From contig NZ_LMCY01000036.1 of NCBI RefSeq assembly GCF_001425685.1, positions 25,186 through 59,519 of the forward strand: a stretch of DNA of 34,334 nt, given 5' to 3'. This stretch comes from Massilia sp. Root335. Its GTDB lineage: Bacteria; Pseudomonadota; Gammaproteobacteria; Burkholderiales; Burkholderiaceae_D. This document shows positions 1-9,108 of the stretch, in pieces. The translations under genes and the position numbers were made by a program. Each line of letters begins with the position of its first letter. Position 1 is the stretch's first letter. The notes beneath the pieces were generated by a model. It saw only the letters and a program-made list of their open reading frames with translations. It had not been told where the DNA came from and made no database searches.

Positions 1-95
1 CGACGCGTGCGGCATGTTGGCGTTACGCGTTCGTGAATGCCCGAATCGGCCGGCCCGGGTAAGATGGCGGTGAGATTGCATACAAGGACATAGAA

Positions 96-2195
<2,100 letters not shown>

Positions 2196-2233
2196 CGGGG
2201 CACGCGCCGCGCGGCGCCGGAACGGGAATGGCG

Positions 2234-2899
2234 ATGAAACGGAAACACGGAGCACATCGGGCGGGACGGCACGTCGCCGTGCTTGCCCTCGGCGCGCTCA
2301 TCGCCACCGGCGCCGCCGCGCAGGACCGGATGTACAAGTGGAAGGACGCGAAAGGTGTCGTCCACTACAGCGACACGCCGCCGCCGAAGGGCCAGGCGCA
2401 GGTGCTGCGCCCCGACAGCCGGCCGGCGCCAGCGCCGTCGCTGCCGTACGAACTGGCGCGCGCCGCGCAGAACCATCCGGTGACGCTGTACACGACGGCG
2501 CGCTGCGGCGCCTGCGACCAGGGCCGCGCCCTGCTGCGATCGCGCGGCATCCCGTTCGCGGAAAAGACGGTGACCACGGCCGAAGACCAGCAGCAGTTGC
2601 ATCGCGTCGGCGGCAAGGACGAGCTGCCGCTGCTCGTCGTCGGCCGCCGCCAGGTGACCGGCTTCTCGGGCGACGCGTGGAACGAAGCGCTCGATTCGGC
2701 GTCTTATCCACGCCAGACGATGCTGCCGCCGGGTTACCAGACGGGCGCCGTCGAAGCGGCCGCCCCGGCGAGCCTGCCGGCACCGCCGCCCCGCGCACCG
2801 GCGGCATCGGCGCCGGATGCGGCGGCCGCGCAAGCGGAGCGGCAACAGCCCAGGCAGCCGCCGCAACCGAAAAAAACGCCACCGGATTTCCAGTTTTGA
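2234..2899 (+). CDS. DUF4124 domain / glutaredoxin-like protein
   Basis: The 221-residue exported protein has an N-terminal signal peptide (hydrophobic core VAVLALGALIATG, cleavage near AAAQ). A DUF4124 module follows (MYKWKDAKGVVHYSDTPPP, about residues 33-52). The thioredoxin/glutaredoxin fold has an exposed C91-G-A-C94 pair and a cis-Pro segment ELPLLVV. The tail is low-complexity Pro/Ala/Gln. It is probably a periplasmic redox-active protein; its substrate is unknown. I chose ATG 2234 because CGGGA at 2223-2227 is 6 nt upstream; an in-frame ATG at 2228 is also possible. It may be co-transcribed with prlC. The stop codon lies inside the first copy of a short direct repeat (2891-2926). Confidence 0.85.
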   Translation: MKRKHGAHRAGRHVAVLALGALIATGAAAQDRMYKWKDAKGVVHYSDTPPPKGQAQVLRPDSRPAPAPSLPYELARAAQNHPVTLYTTARCGACDQGRALLRSRGIPFAEKTVTTAEDQQQLHRVGGKDELPLLVVGRRQVTGFSGDAWNEALDSASYPRQTMLPPGYQTGAVEAAAPASLPAPPPRAPAASAPDAAAAQAERQQPRQPPQPKKTPPDFQF

Positions 2900-2926
2900 G
2901 CGCGATTTCAGTTTTGAGCGCAATAT
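2891..2926 (+). repeat. Two-copy 18-bp direct repeat across a stop codon
   Basis: The 13-mer CAGTTTTGAGCGC occurs at 2891-2903 and again at 2909-2921, so the period is 18 bp. The first copy contains the TGA stop of the DUF4124-glutaredoxin gene. It looks like a slippage duplication. The first REPIN element follows about 40 bp downstream. Confidence 0.8.
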
Positions 2927-2967
2927 CGGACGGTTACGCTATGCTTCTGCTGCCGCTCACCCAAGCA

Positions 2968-3051
2968 CGTCGCCCCTGCGAAGGCGGGGGCCCAATTTTG
3001 CGCAGCCGACGACGCATGCGAACTTGGGTTCCCGCCTGCGCGGGAACGACG
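2968..3051 (+). repeat. REPIN-like two-hairpin element, copy 1
   Basis: This 84-bp element is bounded by CGTC and GACG. It has two hairpins, each with an 8-bp stem and 4-nt loop: GCCCCTGC-gaag-GCGGGGGC at 2972-2991 (one T-G wobble) and GTTCCCGC-ctgc-GCGGGAAC near the right end. Three related elements lie elsewhere in the window. It sits between the DUF4124-glutaredoxin gene and holC and ends 23 nt before the holC start codon, so its right hairpin is close to the holC ribosome binding region. No RAYT transposase gene is present here. Confidence 0.9.
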
Positions 3052-3074
3052 GATTTATTACACTCCGACCGACC

Positions 3075-3500
3075 ATGACCCGGATCGACTTCCACACCAA
3101 CATCCCCGACAAGCTCAGCTACGTCTGCCGCCTCGCGCGCAAGGCGTACGCGGCGCACGCGAAGCTCGTCCTGCTGGCCGACAGCCCGGCCCAGGCCGAT
3201 GCCCTGAACGAGGCGCTGTGGACGCTGTCCGGCACCGACTTCATCCCGCACGTGATGGCCGGCGATCCCCTCGCGGTCGAGACGCCGGTGATCGTCACGT
3301 TCGACGAACAGGTCGAGCTGCCGCATCGCGACATGCTGGTGAACCTCACGCGCCGCACGCCGGCCGGCTTCGAACAATTCGCGCGCGTATTCGAAATCAT
3401 CTCGACCGACGAGGAAGACGCCGCGGCCGGCCGCGCGCGCTACGTCGCGTACAAGAAGCAATCGTATCCGTTGACGCACTTCGTGGCGGGCCAGTCATGA
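3075..3500 (+). CDS. holC: DNA polymerase III subunit chi
   Basis: The 141-residue product matches HolC, the clamp-loader accessory subunit that links the replicase to single-stranded-DNA-binding protein. Visible family features are the N-terminal RIDFHTN strand, a helix rich in Arg/Lys (VCRLARKAY), the LVLLADSPAQADALNEALWTL segment and the FIPH motif. The length is normal for the family. The start ATG 3075 gives the conserved MTRIDF N-terminus, but no clear Shine-Dalgarno is visible. The stop overlaps the start of the next gene (ATGA), so the two are probably translationally coupled. In many proteobacteria holC sits between pepA and valS; neither flanks it here. Confidence 0.93.
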   Translation: MTRIDFHTNIPDKLSYVCRLARKAYAAHAKLVLLADSPAQADALNEALWTLSGTDFIPHVMAGDPLAVETPVIVTFDEQVELPHRDMLVNLTRRTPAGFEQFARVFEIISTDEEDAAAGRARYVAYKKQSYPLTHFVAGQS

Positions 3501-3901
3501 GCGACATTCCCTTCAACGACGAAAGCATCCCGGTCCTGACCGAGGTCGTGGCCGAGACGGCAGCGGCCGCCGACGTACCTGCCGCCGCCCCACCTGCCGC
3601 CGACCTGCCTACCGACCACGTACCCGCCGACGCCGACGCCGAGGCCCCCGCACATCGCGAGCTCGACGACGACGCCTGGCGCACGCTCGAGGAGCGCATC
3701 GTCGCGCGCGTACTCGACCGCCTGCAGGACCGCGTCGAACTTGTGCTGGAAGACCAGGTCCGCAGCAGCATGGCGCCCGTGCTGGACCACGTGGTGACGC
3801 GGCTGGCGACGGAATTGCGCGACGGCCTGCAGCTGACCGTCGAGCAGGTCGTCGCGCGCGCGGTCGCGCAGGAGCTGGCGCATCTGCGCACGCGCGGCTG
3901 A
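3497..3901 (+). CDS. Hypothetical protein, acidic N-terminus and helical C-terminus
   Basis: I do not recognise this 134-residue protein. Its N-terminal half is Ala/Pro/Asp-rich and likely disordered (about residues 15-55). Its C-terminal half is amphipathic helix (EERIVARVLDRLQDRVELVLEDQ and following, about residues 62-132). No signal peptide or membrane segment is visible. It overlaps holC by 4 nt in an ATGA arrangement, which supports it being a real translated gene in the holC operon. A role connected with the replisome would be guesswork. Codon use and GC match the neighbours. Confidence 0.8.
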   Translation: MSDIPFNDESIPVLTEVVAETAAAADVPAAAPPAADLPTDHVPADADAEAPAHRELDDDAWRTLEERIVARVLDRLQDRVELVLEDQVRSSMAPVLDHVVTRLATELRDGLQLTVEQVVARAVAQELAHLRTRG

Positions 3902-3935
3902 GCACATTGCACGTCTCTCCGCCGGAACGCTTTGC

Positions 3936-3970
3936 GCGCACGGCAAATTAGGGTAACTTTGCCGTGCGCA
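3936..3970. promoter_or_regulatory. Perfect 12-bp inverted repeat upstream of livK-like gene
   Basis: GCGCACGGCAAA at 3936-3947 and TTTGCCGTGCGC at 3958-3969 are perfect inverted arms around a 10-nt spacer. There is no T-tract, so it does not look like an intrinsic terminator. A possible -10 (CATAAT, 3971-3976) lies immediately after the right arm, with TTAGGG at 3948-3953 as a weak -35 at 17-bp spacing; that -35 would lie in the spacer. This fits an operator overlapping a promoter, but binding is not shown. Confidence 0.5.
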
Positions 3971-4017
3971 CATAATATGCGGCCATACAAGCTGCCCTAT
4001 TCCTTCCTGGAGAGAAC

Positions 4018-5154
4018 ATGCAGGTCACTACGAAACTCATCCCCTTCGCCATCGCCCTCGCCTTCGCGGGCACGGCCGGCGCGCAGCAGGTCATCAAGAT
4101 CGGCCACGTGGCGCCCATCTCCGGCCCCAGCGCCCACCTCGGCAAGGACAACGAGAACGCCGCGCGCATGGCGATCGACGAACTCAATGCGAAGGGCTTC
4201 ACGCTGAACGGCCAGAAAGCCACGCTGCAGCTGATTTCCGAAGACGACGGCGCCGATCCCAAGCAGGGCACGGCGGTGGCGCAGAAGCTCGTCGACGCCA
4301 AGGTCAACGGCGTGATCGGCCACCTGAATTCCGGCACCACCGTGCCCGCGTCGAAGATCTACAACGACGCCGGCATCGTGCAGATCTCGCCCGCCACCAC
4401 GGCGCCCGTCTACACGCGCCAGCACTTCCCGGGCGCGTTCCGAGTCGTCGCCAGCGACGCCAAGCTGGGCAGCACGCTGAGCAAGTACGCGATCGACTCG
4501 CTGCACGCGAAAAACATCGCCGTCATCGACGACCGCACGACGTACGGCCAGGGCGTGGCCGACGAATTCGTGAAGGGCCTGAAAAAGCCGGGCATCAAGG
4601 TCGTCGGCCGCGAATTCACGAGCGCGACCGCCACCGACTACACGGCGATCCTCACGTCGATCAAGGGCAAGAAGCCGGACCTGATCTTCTTCGGTGGCAT
4701 GGATTCCGTCGCGGGTCCGATGCTCAAGCAGATGAAAGCCCTCGGCATCAACGCCGTGTTCATGGGCGGCGACGGCATGTGCACCGACGCGCTGGGCCGC
4801 CTCGCCGGCGACGGCCTCGGCGAGGGTCACGTGTATTGCGCGGAAGCGGGCGGCGTCAAGGGTCCGCAAGAGAAAGTGATGGAAGACTTCCGCGCCCGCT
4901 ACAAGAAGAAGTTCAACATGGACGTGCAGCTGTACGCGCCATACGTCTACGATTCCGTGATGGTGATGGCGAAGGCCATGCAGGACGCGAGGTCGGCCGA
5001 TCCGGCCAAGTACCTGCCGGTCCTCAAGAACATCAAGTACGAGGGCGTGACGGGCACGATCCAGTTCGATGCCAACGGCGACATCAAGGACGGCGCGCTG
5101 ACCCTGTTCACCTACAAGGGCGGCAAGCGGACGAAGCTGGACGTCATCCGCTGA
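4018..5154 (+). CDS. Branched-chain amino acid ABC transporter substrate-binding protein (LivK-like)
   Basis: The 378-residue periplasmic binding protein is of the Leu/Ile/Val type (peripla_BP_6). A signal peptide is cleaved near AGAQQ, and the mature protein starts with VIKIGHVAPISGPSAHLGKDNENAARMAI. Family segments VIGHLNSGTTVPASKIY, IVQISPATT and FVKGLKKPG follow as in LivJ/LivK. It would deliver an amino acid, probably branched-chain, to a Liv permease. No permease or ATPase gene lies beside it, so it is an orphan binding protein here. GGAGAG at 4008-4013 supports ATG 4018. A palindromic promoter region lies upstream and a bidirectional terminator lies beyond the stop. The exact ligand cannot be read from sequence. 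Confidence 0.92.
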   Translation: MQVTTKLIPFAIALAFAGTAGAQQVIKIGHVAPISGPSAHLGKDNENAARMAIDELNAKGFTLNGQKATLQLISEDDGADPKQGTAVAQKLVDAKVNGVIGHLNSGTTVPASKIYNDAGIVQISPATTAPVYTRQHFPGAFRVVASDAKLGSTLSKYAIDSLHAKNIAVIDDRTTYGQGVADEFVKGLKKPGIKVVGREFTSATATDYTAILTSIKGKKPDLIFFGGMDSVAGPMLKQMKALGINAVFMGGDGMCTDALGRLAGDGLGEGHVYCAEAGGVKGPQEKVMEDFRARYKKKFNMDVQLYAPYVYDSVMVMAKAMQDARSADPAKYLPVLKNIKYEGVTGTIQFDANGDIKDGALTLFTYKGGKRTKLDVIR

Positions 5155-5173
5155 TTCATTGGAAACACTTTTT

Positions 5174-5257
5174 CGATACGTCGGGTGGGCACCCTGTGCC
5201 CACGCGGAGGTCAACGTGACACGAACGTCACGCGTGGGCTCGGCGAGCCCACCCTAC
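5174..5257 (+). repeat. 84-bp structured repeat, copy A
   Basis: Copy A matches copy B (5311-5394) over 84 bp with about five differences, in direct orientation. It holds two hairpins: GTGGGCA-ccctg-TGCCCAC and GTGGGCTC-ggc-GAGCCCAC. Its termini (GGGTGGGC / GCCCACCC) can also pair. It lies in the 3' untranslated region of the LivK-like gene, before the shared terminator. Confidence 0.9.
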
Positions 5258-5277
5258 AGGCTGGTTATTTTTCGCGT

Positions 5278-5310
5278 AAAAAAACGCGCCGTGAATCGGC
5301 GCGTCTTTTT
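5278..5310. terminator. Bidirectional Rho-independent terminator
   Basis: The stem ACGCGCC (5284-5290) pairs with GGCGCGT (5298-5304) around a 7-nt loop. It is flanked by an A-run on the left and a T-run on the right, so it can end transcription from both the LivK-like gene (+) and the cytochrome gene (-). It lies exactly between the two 84-bp repeats. Confidence 0.9.
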
Positions 5311-5394
5311 CGATACGTAGGGTGGGCACCCTGTGCCCACGCGCACGTCAACATGACGCGAACGTCACGCGTGGGCTCGGCGAGCCCACCCTAC
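5311..5394 (+). repeat. 84-bp structured repeat, copy B
   Basis: This is the second copy of the structured repeat. Here the ends are perfect 11-bp inverted repeats (GTAGGGTGGGC / GCCCACCCTAC) enclosing the same two hairpins as copy A. It lies between the cytochrome c stop codon and the terminator, that is, in the 3' untranslated region of that minus-strand gene. Confidence 0.9.
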
Positions 5395-5404
5395 GTTACA
5401 GCAA

Positions 5405-5719
5405 TTATTTCTGCGACAGGACCCACTTGACCAGCGTGTGGGCTTCCGCTTCGGTGACCTGCGGGTTGGCCGGCATCGGGACCGGACCCCAGACACCCGA
5501 ACCGCCCTTCATGACTTTCGAAACCAGCTTGCCTTCGGCATCTTTCTGGCCTGCGTATTTGGCGGCGACATCCTTGTAGGCCGGGCCGACCAGCTTGGAT
5601 TGCACGGAGTGGCAAGCCATGCAATTCTTTGCTTTCGCCAGGGCGGCCGCGTCTTGCGCGAACGCGCTGGTCGACGCTACGGCTGCGACTGCAACAAACA
5701 ACATCAGGGAACGTTTCAT
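5405..5719 (-). CDS. Class I cytochrome c (c551/c552-type)
   Basis: The 104-residue periplasmic electron carrier has a signal peptide cleaved after AFA (residue 21). The haem-binding motif is C33-M-A-C-H37 and the distal Met ligand is M82 in the VPMPANPQV segment. The closing helix is AEAHTLVKWVLSQK. Size and layout match cytochrome c551/c552, donors to terminal oxidases or nitrite reductase; the partner is not visible nearby. The Shine-Dalgarno GGAG lies 7 nt upstream of ATG. The gene is monocistronic and convergent with the LivK-like gene through a shared terminator. Confidence 0.95.
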   Translation of the reverse strand: MKRSLMLFVAVAAVASTSAFAQDAAALAKAKNCMACHSVQSKLVGPAYKDVAAKYAGQKDAEGKLVSKVMKGGSGVWGPVPMPANPQVTEAEAHTLVKWVLSQK

Positions 5720-5843
5720 CAGCTATCTCCAGTTGGGGGCATTTCTCATAATTCGATTCTATCGTGTTTCGCGGCCGGGAACGGCAGGGACATAATCAGT
5801 AACGGATGATACAGATTGTCGTTGACCAGATGGCAGGAATCCG

Positions 5844-5871
5844 TTGCTTTACGGCACTGCTGTTGTAAGAT
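5844..5871 (+). promoter_or_regulatory. Predicted sigma-70 promoter for the Trp-rich protein
   Basis: TTGCTT (5844-5849) and TAAGAT (5866-5871) are separated by 16 bp. They lie 22 bp upstream of the ATG of the small Trp-rich protein, in the divergent gap with the cytochrome gene. Confidence 0.5.
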
Positions 5872-5893
5872 GGCCGTTCGAAAGGAATACCGT

Positions 5894-6118
5894 ATGCCCC
5901 TGATCCTGCTGATCCTCGTCCTCGTCGTCCTGCGCTTCTTCGAGGTCTGGCGCTTTGCCGAACTGTCCTGGTGGTGGATCGCCGGCCTGATGGCGGTCGC
6001 CTTCATCTGGTTCGAATTCATCGAAAAGACGCTGGGCCTCGACAAGCGCAAGGCCCACGCCCTCGAGGAAAAGCGGCGCAAGGAACGCGTGAAGCAGAGC
6101 TTCGGCAAGCGCAAATGA
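5894..6118 (+). CDS. Small Trp-rich membrane protein (TIGR04438 family)
   Basis: The 74-residue protein has two adjacent hydrophobic segments (PLILLILVLVVLRFF, about 2-16, and LSWWWIAGLMAVAFIWFEFI, about 24-43). The WWW cluster is typical of the Burkholderiales 'small Trp-rich protein' family. The C-terminus is a strongly basic tail (KRKAHALEEKRRKERVKQSFGKRK) likely to face the cytoplasm. Function is unknown. AAAGGA at 5881-5886, 7 nt upstream, fixes ATG 5894 over the in-frame ATG at 5870. It is divergent from the cytochrome c gene. Confidence 0.85.
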   Translation: MPLILLILVLVVLRFFEVWRFAELSWWWIAGLMAVAFIWFEFIEKTLGLDKRKAHALEEKRRKERVKQSFGKRK

Positions 6119-6153
6119 TGCGCCCGGCAGCTTAGCACGCGGGGTTCGTTGCC

Positions 6154-6184
6154 GAACATGCCATGTGGCGTATATGGCATGTTC
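6154..6184. repeat. 11-bp inverted repeat downstream of ilvD
   Basis: GAACATGCCAT (6154-6164) and ATGGCATGTTC (6174-6184) are perfect inverted arms with a 9-nt spacer. There is no adjacent T-run on either strand. It lies in the gap where the Trp-rich gene (+) and ilvD (-) converge. It may be a hairpin protecting 3' ends or a protein site. Confidence 0.6.
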
Positions 6185-6206
6185 CCGGGACGTATGAACG
6201 TATCGA

Positions 6207-6296
6207 CGTACACGAACGTGTGAACGTACATGAACGCATGAACGTACACGAACGTATGAACGTACACGAACGTATGAACGTACACGAAAGTATGAA
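6207..6296 (+). repeat. 18-bp minisatellite, five units
   Basis: Five consecutive 18-bp units follow the pattern CGTACACGAA-CGTATGAA. The units begin at 6207, 6225, 6243, 6261 and 6279, and differ at a few positions. A degenerate partial unit (CGTATGAACGTATCGA) precedes the array from 6191. The array ends exactly where REPIN copy 2 begins (6297). It is rich in ACGT and GTAC self-complementary tetramers. Confidence 0.92.
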
Positions 6297-6373
6297 CGTC
6301 GCCCCCGCAAAGGCGGGGGCCCAAGTTCGCGGCGGTTCGAAAAACTTGGGTTCCCGCCTGCGCGGGAACGACG
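6297..6373 (+). repeat. REPIN-like two-hairpin element, copy 2
   Basis: This 77-bp element is in the same orientation as copy 1. Its hairpins are GCCCCCGC-aaag-GCGGGGGC and GTTCCCGC-ctgc-GCGGGAAC, with CGTC and GACG ends. It directly abuts the 18-bp minisatellite and lies downstream of ilvD. Confidence 0.9.
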
Positions 6374-6416
6374 GTTTCATTGTCGGGGCCACGAACAACG
6401 TGCGACGTTCCGCACT

Positions 6417-8102
6417 TTAGTCCGTCACCGCCCCCTTGCTCGCCGGCTGCGCCAGCGCCGCGAACTTGGCCAGCACGCCGCGGGTGTAGCGCGGGGCCGG
6501 ACGCACCCAGGCCGCGCGCCGGCGGGCGATCTCGTCGTCCGGCACGTTCAGCTGGATCAGCTGGTGGTGCGCGTCGATCGTGATCGAATCCCCTTCCTGC
6601 ACGAGCGCGATCGTGCCGCCCTCGAACGCTTCCGGCGTCACGTGGCCCACGACCATGCCCCAGGTGCCGCCCGAGAAGCGGCCGTCCGTGATCAGCCCGA
6701 CGGATTCGCCGAGCCCCTTGCCGATCAGCGCCGCCGTCGGCGCCAGCATCTCCGGCATGCCGGGACCTCCGCGCGGCCCCAGGTAGCGCAGCACGAGCAC
6801 GTCGCCCGGATTGATCTGGTTGGCGAGGATCGTGTCCATCGCGCTGTACTCGTCGTCGAACACGCGCGCCGGCCCCGTGATCACGGGATTCTTCAGGCCC
6901 GTGATCTTCGCCACGCAGCCTTCCGGCGCCAGGTTCCCCTTCAGGATCGCCAGGTGGCCTTCCTTGTACAACGCGCGGTCCAGCGGCCGGATGACGTCCT
7001 GCCCGGCCGGCGGCGCGGACGGCACATGTTCGAGCTCCTCGGCCAGGGTGCGGCCCGTGATGGTGATGCAGTCGCCGTGCAGCAGGCCGGCGTCCAGCAG
7101 CAGCTTCATGACCTGCGGGATGCCGCCCGCCCGGTGCAGGTCCGTCGCGACGTATTCGCCCGAGGGCTTCAGGTTGCAGATCACGGGGATCTTCCTGCGG
7201 ACCCGCTCGAAATCGTCGATCGACCATTCCACCTCGGCCGCATGCGCGATGGCGAGGTAGTGGAGCACGGCGTTGGTCGAACCGCCGGTCGCCATGATCA
7301 GCGCGACGGCGTTCTCGATGGATGCGCGCGTGATGATGTCGCGCGGTTTCAGATCGCGCTTGACGGCCTCCACGAGCACGCGCGCGGACTGCGCCGCGGA
7401 GCCCACTTTTTCGTCGTCCGGATTGGCCATCGTCGACGAGTACAGCAGCGACATGCCGAGCGCCTCGAACGACGACGACATCGTGTTCGCCGTGTACATG
7501 CCGCCGCACGACCCGGACGACGGGCAGGCGTTGCGCTCGATGCCGTCGAAGTCTTCCTGGCTCATGCGCCCCGCCGTGAATTCGCCCACCGCCTCGAACG
7601 CGGAGACGATCGTCAGGTCCTTGCCCTTCCAGTGCCCTGGCCGGATCGTGCCGCCGTACACGTAGATGCCGGGGACGTTCGTGCGCGCCAGCGCGATCAT
7701 CCCGCCCGGCATGTTCTTGTCGCAGCCGCCGATCACGACGACGCCGTCCATCCACTGGCCGTTCACGCAGGTCTCGATGCAGTCGGCGATCACCTCGCGC
7801 GAGATCAGCGAGAACTTCATGCCCTCGGTCCCCATCGACATGCCGTCGGAAATGGTCGGCGTGCCGAACACCTGCGGATTCGCGCCGGCGTCGCGGATGG
7901 TCGCGATGGCGACATCGGCCAGTTTCTGCAAGCCGGAATTGCAGGGGGTGATCGTGGAATGGCCGTTGGCGATGCCGATCATCGGCTTGTCGAAATCCTC
8001 CTTCCGGTAGCCCATCGCGTAATACATCGAGCGGTTCGGACTGCGGGCAACGCCTTCGGTCACATGGCGGGAACGGCGGTTGTAGCGCGGCTGGTCGGGC
8101 AT
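6417..8102 (-). CDS. ilvD: Dihydroxy-acid dehydratase
   Basis: The 561-residue product is IlvD, which dehydrates 2,3-dihydroxy acids to 2-keto acids in valine, isoleucine and pantothenate synthesis. Three conserved cysteines, C54 (TPCNSG), C127 (GGCDKNMPGG) and C199 (SGSCGGMYTANTM), fit a [2Fe-2S] type of the IlvD/Edd family. The start at 8102 is preferred because AGGAG lies 6 nt upstream on the minus strand and the N-terminus MPDQPRYNRRS matches the family. A longer reading to 8159 lacks this support. It is divergent from a LysR gene (117-bp gap). Two REPIN/minisatellite repeats lie after the stop. Confidence 0.97.
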   Translation of the reverse strand: MPDQPRYNRRSRHVTEGVARSPNRSMYYAMGYRKEDFDKPMIGIANGHSTITPCNSGLQKLADVAIATIRDAGANPQVFGTPTISDGMSMGTEGMKFSLISREVIADCIETCVNGQWMDGVVVIGGCDKNMPGGMIALARTNVPGIYVYGGTIRPGHWKGKDLTIVSAFEAVGEFTAGRMSQEDFDGIERNACPSSGSCGGMYTANTMSSSFEALGMSLLYSSTMANPDDEKVGSAAQSARVLVEAVKRDLKPRDIITRASIENAVALIMATGGSTNAVLHYLAIAHAAEVEWSIDDFERVRRKIPVICNLKPSGEYVATDLHRAGGIPQVMKLLLDAGLLHGDCITITGRTLAEELEHVPSAPPAGQDVIRPLDRALYKEGHLAILKGNLAPEGCVAKITGLKNPVITGPARVFDDEYSAMDTILANQINPGDVLVLRYLGPRGGPGMPEMLAPTAALIGKGLGESVGLITDGRFSGGTWGMVVGHVTPEAFEGGTIALVQEGDSITIDAHHQLIQLNVPDDEIARRRAAWVRPAPRYTRGVLAKFAALAQPASKGAVTD

Positions 8103-8219
8103 GGCGGGCTCCTGGCGGGACGATTTTTCCAGCATGCCGCGCGGACCGGTTCGCGTCAAATGGGCCGGCAGCCGTGCTTCTGATATCCTGCGCGAATCAC
8201 AGACCTACCGCTCATATCG

Positions 8220-9107
8220 ATGAACGTGGAATTGCGCCAGCTGCGCTACTTCGTCACCGTGGCCGAGGAATTGCACTTCGGCCGCGCCGCCGCGCGCCTG
8301 CACATGACGCAGCCGCCGCTGTCGCAGGCCATTGCCGCGCTGGAGGACGGCCTCGGCACGGCGCTGTTCCTGCGCAACCGGCGCACGGTTGCGCTGACGC
8401 CGGCCGGCAGCGCCCTGCTGCCCGAAGCCCGCCGCATCCTGGGCGAGGCGGCCCTGCTGCCCGAGCTGGCGCGGCGCGCCGCGAGCGGCGAAGCGGGCCG
8501 GCTGGCGCTCGCGTTCATCACGTCGGCCGACTACAGCGTGCTGCCGCCTTTCCTGCGCCGCTACAGCGAGCGCTATCCGGGCGTGCAACTGAGCCTGCAG
8601 GAAGCGACGTCCGACGTGCAGGTCGACGAACTGCTGCGCGGGCGCATCGACGCCGGCCTCCTGATCCCGCCGCTGCCCGAGCGCGCGCGCGCCGAGCTGG
8701 AATACATGAAGGTGATCGACGAGCCGCTGATCCTGTGCGCCCCCACGGGCCTCCTGCGCAGGAAAGGCCCGGTAGCACTGCGCGACCTGCCCCATCTGCC
8801 GTTGATCATTTTCCCGCGCGAGATCTCGCCCGCGCTGCACGACGCCATCCTGTCGTGCTTCCGCGCGGCCGGCATCACGCCGGCCGTCGGCCAGCAGGCG
8901 ATCCAGATGCAGACCATCGTCAGCCTGGTCTCGGCAGGCATGGGATTGGCACTTGTGCCACAATCCGTGTCGAACCTCATGCGGCCGGGCGTAGAATACC
9001 GTGCCCTCGCCGACACGACTCCCCTGGTCGAGACCGGCATCGCATGGCGCCGCGATAACCCTTCGCCGGTGCTCAAGGGCTTCCTGGAACTATTGAGGAC
9101 TATTTGA
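8220..9107 (+). CDS. LysR-family transcriptional regulator
   Basis: The 295-residue regulator has an N-terminal winged helix-turn-helix (LRQLRYFVTVAEELHFGRAAARLHMTQPPLSQ, about residues 5-37, plus ALEDGLGTALFLR). An effector-binding LysR_substrate domain spans about 90-290. It is divergent from ilvD, the classical arrangement for a LysR regulator and its target, so control of ilvD is a fair inference. I could not find a clear T-N11-A box in the 117-bp gap. The stop is one base from the ATG of lgt (TGATATG), so lgt may be translationally coupled to it. Effector unknown. Confidence 0.93.
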   Translation: MNVELRQLRYFVTVAEELHFGRAAARLHMTQPPLSQAIAALEDGLGTALFLRNRRTVALTPAGSALLPEARRILGEAALLPELARRAASGEAGRLALAFITSADYSVLPPFLRRYSERYPGVQLSLQEATSDVQVDELLRGRIDAGLLIPPLPERARAELEYMKVIDEPLILCAPTGLLRRKGPVALRDLPHLPLIIFPREISPALHDAILSCFRAAGITPAVGQQAIQMQTIVSLVSAGMGLALVPQSVSNLMRPGVEYRALADTTPLVETGIAWRRDNPSPVLKGFLELLRTI

Positions 9108-9108
9108 T

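Noticed and set aside
6191..6300. Possible CRISPR array
   Set aside because: Units are contiguous with no unique spacers, and no cas genes are present.
6163..6420. Small frame encoding a repeated VHERMN hexapeptide
   Set aside because: It is the translation of the 18-bp minisatellite and the REPIN; no Shine-Dalgarno. The period being a multiple of three makes it open by default.
5746..7755. Long minus-strand frame (669 codons) inside and beyond ilvD
   Set aside because: It is another frame of ilvD on the same strand, Arg/Gly-rich with no domain, and runs through the minisatellite and REPIN. High GC creates such frames.
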